A stretch of DNA of 64,000 nt from Hypericum androsaemum. Its lineage: Eukaryota > Streptophyta > Magnoliopsida > Malpighiales > Hypericaceae. Shown piece by piece: positions 58,972-64,000 of the stretch. Each line of letters starts with the position of its first letter. The stretch's first letter is position 1. Position numbers and translations under genes: made by a program. The DNA is taken from the NCBI GenBank assembly GCA_963995505.1, contig OZ023198.1:9973141-10037140 (forward strand). The letters are read 5' to 3'. The notes under the pieces were generated by a model that worked only from the letters and a program-made list of their open reading frames with translations, was not told the DNA's origin and did no database searches.

Positions 58972-59574
58972 TCACATAGGGATCGGATGTCCAGGCGATC
59001 CGGTAGGAGAATCCAGATACATATCTGGATCCGGGTCCGGAGACGATCCGGTGGGGGCTGGGTATGAGGACGATCCGATGAGAAGTTCCAGGGTACTTTC
59101 CGGAACTGGAATTGAATCCATGATCCAGATGACCAGGAGCGGAGGAAAACTATAATAGTAATCCTTAGCGAGGTAGCGGTTCAAGATCAAACCGCTTCGC
59201 AGCTCCAGAACAGGAGAAGGTATCATTTCTCTGCGAAGACCCTTATCCTCAAGATAATGGACCAGACCATAGAGAGCATCTCTATGGGTATTGAACTCGG
59301 GTGCCGAGAAGACACTCATATCTTCTCGAATTTTCATCGTGACCAAGAGGTCTCGAAACATAGAGGGCCAGTCCTCTCCATGATCGTAACCTCCGGCCCA
59401 GATGCACTCTTGCATCTCTCGGTGAACAGCCTCAATGTGCTCAACAATGACATACATGTCATTTTTAGGCACACGCAGCGGTAAACGGCGCTTCAGAATC
59501 TTCTGTCGAAGTTCTGTTGCATAGAAGTTCAGATACCTGTCTCCAGTAGCCATCAAATCTTGCAACAATTGCAA
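58972..59574 (-). CDS. Extra 200-codon ORF in the copia leader, unknown function
   Basis: This ORF lies between the primer site and gag. It reads MQLLQDLMATGDRYLNFYAT, then KRRLPLRVPKNDMYVIVEHI and a Pro/Ser/Asp-rich tail (PAPTGSSPDPDPDMYLDSPT). It is in the same frame as gag but ends 370 bp before its ATG. I recognise no family. It is not a standard copia product; it may be a leader-encoded accessory ORF or a captured cellular fragment. A GC-rich leader stretch (59990-60330), open on both strands, precedes it. Confidence 0.55.
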   Translation of the reverse strand: MQLLQDLMATGDRYLNFYATELRQKILKRRLPLRVPKNDMYVIVEHIEAVHREMQECIWAGGYDHGEDWPSMFRDLLVTMKIREDMSVFSAPEFNTHRDALYGLVHYLEDKGLRREMIPSPVLELRSGLILNRYLAKDYYYSFPPLLVIWIMDSIPVPESTLELLIGSSSYPAPTGSSPDPDPDMYLDSPTGSPGHPIPM

Positions 59575-60686
59575 TTCAATTTTGGGTTAATACTCATATT
59601 TTTCCAAAATAGGATTGAAAAACTCATTTTCCAATCTTTTGATGAACATTCTATGGATCAATTTATGTGATTTTAGATTAACTTTCACATATCTCGGAAC
59701 TCGTTCCAAAATATTTTCTTTTTAAGTTTATTAAAATATAATTTTAATAAACCTAATTGACAAAAATTTCTCAAAATTTTTATCAATTTATTGAATTTTA
59801 ATTGAATAAAAACTGATTTTATCCAATTAAAAGAGAAAAAAAACTAATTGACCGTGAATCGGGTGGGTCAAACCAAGAAACCAGGCCAATCCGTCCGGTT
59901 TTTTTGATTTTCTTGACCCGGGTATAAATATTTTCGGGAAAAATAGTGAAATTACGATTTTGCCCCTCGCATATTTTCCCTCTGATTTTCTCTCTCCCCG
60001 ACCGCGAAGACGAAAATCTGGCCGCCGCTCCTCTCCACGACCGCCGCGTAATGGCGGCGAACCACGGGCCGAGACCGGTCGCAATCGACTCGTCTCGGCC
60101 TCGCGAGCACCGCCGTAGCGGCCTCTCGGGCCGTCGTCCAGCCGTTCGCCGCCGCGATCGTCTTCTCCGTTCCGCGTCTCGCCGTCGTCATCGGCCTCGA
60201 TCTCGCGATTCCGGCAACGTCGATCCACAAACGTGGTATCGGGACGTCGAAGAGAAGCCGGCGAATCGACTATCGTCGATCTCCGACGTCGAAATTGTCG
60301 GATTTCCGACGAAATCGATCGAATTCGATTTCGGGCAAAATCCCCCAAATCGCCCGATTAGGGTTGATTTCGATTTGGGGTTTTTTTGGGAAACTTTCCA
60401 ATTAATCCCCCAAGTTTTCAAAAATTGCACCGAAGTCCATGACACGCAGGTGCCACGTAAACGGTAAAATTTCAGATTGGTACCTTAAGGTTTCGCGCGT
60501 GCGCGAATTTGCCCGCGTGGTTAGGCAAAATGTAATTTAGTCCCGCTGGTTCCAAATTAATTTCATTAAAGTCCAACAGATTATGATTTTTCATAAAATC
60601 ACGATTAATATGATTTTTAACTCAATATATCACATAATTACTTGAATTAAAACATCATATTATCATCAAAACATGGTTTCAACCAT

Positions 60687-60698
60687 GCTCTGATACCA
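60687..60698 (-). promoter_or_regulatory. Primer-binding site of the copia element
   Basis: TGGTATCAGAGC on the minus strand, two bases from the LTR end, is complementary to the 3' end of initiator tRNA-Met, the usual primer for plant copia elements. Confidence 0.93.
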
Positions 60699-60700
60699 AT

Positions 60701-61501
60701 TGACGGTTTTGACGCGTAATTAACGAGTAATTACGTGTTAAACCCGTTTAATTAACAAACTAATTCGTTAATAATAAATCACTTACTTGTTGAAGTAAGA
60801 GGTCCACAGGCTCGGGTCCACAACTTCTTTGCACTGGTCAAATTATGATCACGTTTGAACGGATCCGTAATCGATTTTCACGAGATTTCCTTTTATCGAA
60901 AATCTGATAAAAATTCTAGAACTGATCCGGAATTTTCTTTTTGTATTGAGTGGTTGTGGGAAAAGCTACATTTTAGTCCAGCCAGATTCCTCCTTTTATA
61001 GGAAAGTCCGGCCAGTCAAGACGCGCCACACGGCATGCCACGTGGCACTTCCGACCGTATGCCTGCCACGTGGCATGCCACGAGGCGAAGCTACTCATAG
61101 CTTTGCCACGTGGCTGCCACGTGGCACGCCGGTGTGCCACGTGGCATGCCACGCGGCAAAGCTACCTATAGCTTTGCCATGCGGCTGCCACATGGCATTT
61201 CAGATCACATGTCTGCCACACGTGGCGCCATTCGGCCACATGTTAGCCACGTGGCATGCCACGCGGCGAAGCTACCCATAGCTTTGCCACGTGGCATTCC
61301 ACGTATGACGTCAGCGCCACGTCATGCTGACGTGGCGCTGACGTCATACGTGGAATGCCACGTGGCAAAGCTATGGGTAGCTTCGCCGACGTGGCGCTTG
61401 CGTAGCTTGGGCCGGTCAACTCCAACCCAACTTTTTGGGCCTAATGGGCCCGGGCCCAATTAGGCACAATAATAATTGCCTATTGGGCCCAAGGTCCAAC
61501 A
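60701..61501 (-). repeat. 5' LTR of the copia element (801 bp)
   Basis: On the minus strand it runs from TGTTGGACC to ACCGTCA (TG...CA). It contains nine CACGTG motifs by eye. It is 43 bp longer than the 3' LTR, mainly through the palindrome at 61264-61388. Confidence 0.95.
61264..61388. repeat. 125-bp near-perfect palindrome in the 5' LTR
   Basis: Two 61-bp arms, starting CGGCGAAGCTACCCATAGCT, meet at the 3-bp centre TGC. No mismatch was seen. The arms contain CACGTG, TGACGTCA and CCACGTCA. The 3' LTR has only the left arm and the centre. Confidence 0.95.
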
Positions 61502-61536
61502 GTGGCTCTCCTAAAAAACGAGCCATTCGCTGGAGA

Positions 61537-61665
61537 AAATAGAATATTCTGGCACCTGAGACCCAAGAATTATTAAAACCAAAGATGGGGGACGGTGAAA
61601 TTATTTTTGAAAATTCAGAGATCCCATGATCAAACACCAGGAACAAGAGAATAATTTACCCTTTT
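61537..61665. mobile_element. Possible MULE-like TIR relic
   Basis: The order AGAATATTCT, GAGACCCAAG, ATTATTTTTGAAAATTCAG, AGAGAATAATTTACCC follows the right TIR of the element at 20832-22076 (AATATTCT, GGGACCCGAG, ATAATTTTCCAAAAGTCAG, AGAGAGTAATTTGTCC) with many changes. No left end or TSD was found. Confidence 0.4.
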
Positions 61666-62665
61666 TATATTAAAATGTATCTAATCTTTAAAACCTTCAA
61701 TAACCTGCAGTTGCAACCATACATGTATTGGCCTAATGGTACTTAGGCATATGATGGTACTTGCTGATAATTTGAGAGTTACACTAATTATGGATTTGAA
61801 CTCTAATAGTATAAGAGAAGTGTGGGGTGGAGAATAACGAGACTCAAATCCTGATCACAACAAAATCTATTTATATAAAAATAATAATTGTAGATTTGAT
61901 TTCCAAAAGAGCCAAAGGCAACATTGTCTCTCCACATGAATAGCCATTAAGATGTAGCTTTTCTTTGCTATGTGATGGTTATAGGTGTTTGAATCTAGGT
62001 GATTGGTTTGGTGTATCTTCTTGAATATGCTAATTATATCGGCGATGAACTATATCATCCGTGTTCTTGGTGAAACTTTTTTATTAGGAGTAATGCAACT
62101 TTTATTTTTTTTTAAAATTATTGGTAGCAACAAACCTCTGCATAACAGGTTTTAAATACTGATGTGTTATTATGATACAACTCGAGAATTTTGATTAAGT
62201 TAGAATTAATCACAAAATTTTAAAATTTAGGAGGCCTCCACCACCCTCCGTCGCACCTCGCGTCCCCGAGGAAGATTGGGCGGGTTGCTCGTGGAAGGAG
62301 AGGGGAAGAGGAGAGATTGTCAGCTCGTGGGGAGATAGAAAGAAAATAGGCAGGGGTATAATTGGAATTTCAAAGAAAATTTGCCGAGAGACTAATCAAT
62401 ACTTATTTGTCCTGATTGATCAATTTTTTCAAACATAAAAAACATACTATTTTTTTATATTAATTTAAGTGTTTGTTGGTTTTATGTCAGTTAACTTTAA
62501 ACACCGAACCAACCAAAAACCCAAAAAGCTAAGCTTAACCATGACAGGCCCAACTAGGCCCAGCCCACATCCACTTCCCATCCGTTATCCCATCCCTCCC
62601 CTACGGATAACAGAAAAACCCGCCAAAAAATATCTCCACATCCACTTCCTCCACTCCCCACCAAA
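61666..62665. other. Upstream region of the PPR gene
   Basis: AT-rich sequence without a supported gene. Near 62220-62340 is a short GC-rich segment with an open but unrecognised frame. Confidence 0.4.
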
Positions 62666-64000
62666 ATGACGTCGTTTACCGGACTCCTCCCCTTGGCTCC
62701 ACCCCTCCCTCCCAAAGCTTCCAGCCACATCTCCTGCACTTCCCTCCGCCACTCCCCGACGACCGAACGACCGGACGACAGCTCCCCTCTCCCGCCGCAG
62801 AAGTTCACCTACTCCCGCTCCTCCCCCTCCGCGCGCTGGCCCCACCTCAACCTCCCCGACGCCTCCCCTCCTCCCCCGACCTTCCCCTCCCCGTCTCTTC
62901 CCCCCGATCCGGACGAATCGACGACAGCTTCCCCGGAGCAACCCGAATCCCCCGCCACTTCCGGTCGTCTGGAGCCGGACGACAGCGACGGTGACGAGGG
63001 CGAGGGGATACTGAGCCGGCCGAGTCGGACTAGGGTTAAGAAGATGAACAAGCTGGCGCTCTCTCGAGACAAGCAGTGGAGGGATCGGGTTAAGTGTTTG
63101 AGCGATCGGATTCTCGGACTCGGCGAGGGCGAGTTCGTCTCCGACGTGATGGAGGACGGTGGGAGGGTTCGGATGTCGCCGGACGATTTCTGCTACGTTG
63201 TGAAGTCGGTGGGGCGGGTGAGCTGGCAGCGGGGCCTCGAGGTTTACGAGTGGCTTAATGTCCAGAACTGGTACTGCCCCGGCCCACGGATGCTTGCTAC
63301 GGTGCTCGGCGTGTTGGGGAAGGCGGGACAGGTCACGCGTGCGGTTGAGATTTTCGAGCGCGGGGAGGCTGCTGCGGGTGACTCGGTTCAGGTTTATAAT
63401 GCCATGATGGGGGTGTATGCGAGGGGCGGGCAGTTTGAGAAGGCACGCCAGCTGCTCGATGTAATGCGTGAGAGGGATTGCGAGCCTGATTTGGTTAGTT
63501 TTAATACTTTGATCAATGCCAGGCTGAAGAGCAAAGGAGGGATGGCTCCCGGGTTGGCAATGGAGTTGTTGGAGGAGGTGAGGCAGTCCAAGATTAGGCC
63601 GGATATCATTACCTACAATACGCTGATTAGCGCTTGTTCGAGGAGTTCGAATTTGAAGGAGGCGATGACGGTTCACGAGGACATGAAGAATAATTGTTGC
63701 CAGCCGGACATTTGGACATACAATGCAATGATCTCGGTGTATGCGCGATGTGGGATGCCTCAAAAGGCGGAGGAGATGTTTGAAGAGTTGCGGGGTATAG
63801 GATTCGTGCCAGATGCGGTGACTTACAATTCGTTGTTGTATGCTTTTGCCAGAGAAGGGAGCGTGGATAAGGTGAGAGGAGTTTGTGATGAGATGGTTAG
63901 AGTGGGGGTTGGCAAGCAGGAAATGACATATAATACGATGATTCATATGTATGGGAAGCAAGGTCAGTGGGAGCTCGCCTTGAAGCTTTATAGGGAAATG
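62666..64000 (+). CDS. Chloroplast pentatricopeptide-repeat protein, EMB1270-like, 5' part (445 codons)
   Basis: The frame is open from ATG at 62666 to the window edge, with no stop. Residues 1-110 are Ser/Pro/Thr-rich, first basic then acidic, as in a plastid transit peptide plus linker. From about residue 117 (LSRPSRTRVKKMNKLALSRD) the sequence follows the family of Arabidopsis At3g18110 (EMB1270), an essential plastid RNA-binding PPR protein, recalled from memory. PPR repeats start near residue 230: VQVYNAMMGVYARGGQFEKA, PDLVSFNTLINARLKS, PDIITYNTLISACSRSSNLK, PDIWTYNAMISVYARCGMPQ, PDAVTYNSLLYAFAREGSVD and QEMTYNTMIHMYGKQGQWEL. They are 35-residue P-class repeats that bind single-stranded RNA one base per repeat. 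The ATG was chosen as the first in the open frame with a transit-like start. The 3' part is outside the window. Confidence 0.93.
   Translation, partial: MTSFTGLLPLAPPLPPKASSHISCTSLRHSPTTERPDDSSPLPPQKFTYSRSSPSARWPHLNLPDASPPPPTFPSPSLPPDPDESTTASPEQPESPATSGRLEPDDSDGDEGEGILSRPSRTRVKKMNKLALSRDKQWRDRVKCLSDRILGLGEGEFVSDVMEDGGRVRMSPDDFCYVVKSVGRVSWQRGLEVYEWLNVQNWYCPGPRMLATVLGVLGKAGQVTRAVEIFERGEAAAGDSVQVYNAMMGVYARGGQFEKARQLLDVMRERDCEPDLVSFNTLINARLKSKGGMAPGLAMELLEEVRQSKIRPDIITYNTLISACSRSSNLKEAMTVHEDMKNNCCQPDIWTYNAMISVYARCGMPQKAEEMFEELRGIGFVPDAVTYNSLLYAFAREGSVDKVRGVCDEMVRVGVGKQEMTYNTMIHMYGKQGQWELALKLYREM

Larger units (their letters stand above)
52778..61501 (-). mobile_element. Full-length Ty1/copia LTR retrotransposon (8.7 kb)
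   Basis: The element has two LTRs (60701-61501 as 5', 52778-53535 as 3'), a perfect 5-bp TSD GTGGC (52773-52777 and 61502-61506), a tRNA-Met primer site (60698-60687) and a polypurine tract (53545-53536). Reading on the minus strand: 5' LTR, 2.1-kb leader with an extra ORF, gag-pol, a 0.9-kb 3' region, 3' LTR. The order protease-integrase-reverse transcriptase-RNase H places it in copia. One in-frame stop and one frameshift interrupt pol. LTRs differ by about one base in twenty by eye, so it is not very young. Confidence 0.96.

Noticed and set aside
59827..60467. Two overlapping 173-codon frames, one per strand, in the copia leader
   Set aside because: The stretch is GC-rich with many CG dinucleotides, so both strands stay open by chance. 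Arg-rich low-complexity translations give no family.
62585..63961. 458-codon minus-strand frame with His/Pro-rich translation
   Set aside because: It is antisense to the PPR gene, whose plus-strand reading has clear repeat motifs. The frame is open because of codon bias and GC content.

Overview
The window is nuclear DNA of a flowering plant, most likely a eudicot. The evidence is GT-AG introns of 0.1 to 2.5 kb, plant-type genes and a dense cover of plant transposons. The species cannot be named from the sequence.

Intact genes: a SAP-like acidic nuclear protein (6.3-8.3 kb, minus), a PWWP/Tudor chromatin-reader-type protein (26.5-30.7 kb, plus), a DUF1218 membrane protein (38.8-41.7 kb, plus), a small LEA-type protein resembling Arabidopsis At5g17165/At3g03150 (45.7-48.6 kb, plus), and the first 445 codons of a chloroplast PPR protein of the EMB1270 type that runs off the right edge (62.7 kb onward). 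Exon joins were worked out from splice sites and all keep frame.

Broken genes: a CDC20-like APC/C activator (32.2-33.9 kb, minus) with an 11-bp deletion that shifts frame inside its WD40 propeller; a truncated tandem copy of the SAP-like gene (10.6-11.5 kb) with a 29-residue segment tripled; and an aspartic protease first-exon fragment (23.9-24.1 kb).

Mobile DNA: 0.5-1.5 kb and 19.2 kb hold Ty3/gypsy pol relics. From 12.7 to 25.4 kb is a cluster of small DNA transposons with clear target-site duplications (TSDs), including two Pack-MULE-like elements carrying pieces of a phosphate/sugar-phosphate translocator and of an arabinogalactan-like protein. At 35.7-38.5 kb is a four-element nest: a MULE-like foldback hit by a hAT-like element, itself hit by another MULE-like foldback and another hAT-like element. 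At 43.3-44.4 kb a long inverted repeat carries a tRNA-like sequence in both arms. At 50.6-61.5 kb a LINE relic was hit by a hAT-like element and by an 8.7-kb Ty1/copia element. That copia element has both LTRs, a 5-bp TSD, PBS, PPT, an array of CACGTG motifs in its LTRs, a 125-bp near-perfect palindrome in the 5' LTR only, and a 200-codon ORF in its leader.

The most unusual content is the transposon material: a hAT-like family with GGTCNGACC palindromes just inside its ends (five copies, 8-bp TSDs), the two gene-carrying MULE-like elements, the tRNA-bearing foldback and the G-box-rich copia LTR. I saw no operon, CRISPR array, standard tRNA or rRNA gene.
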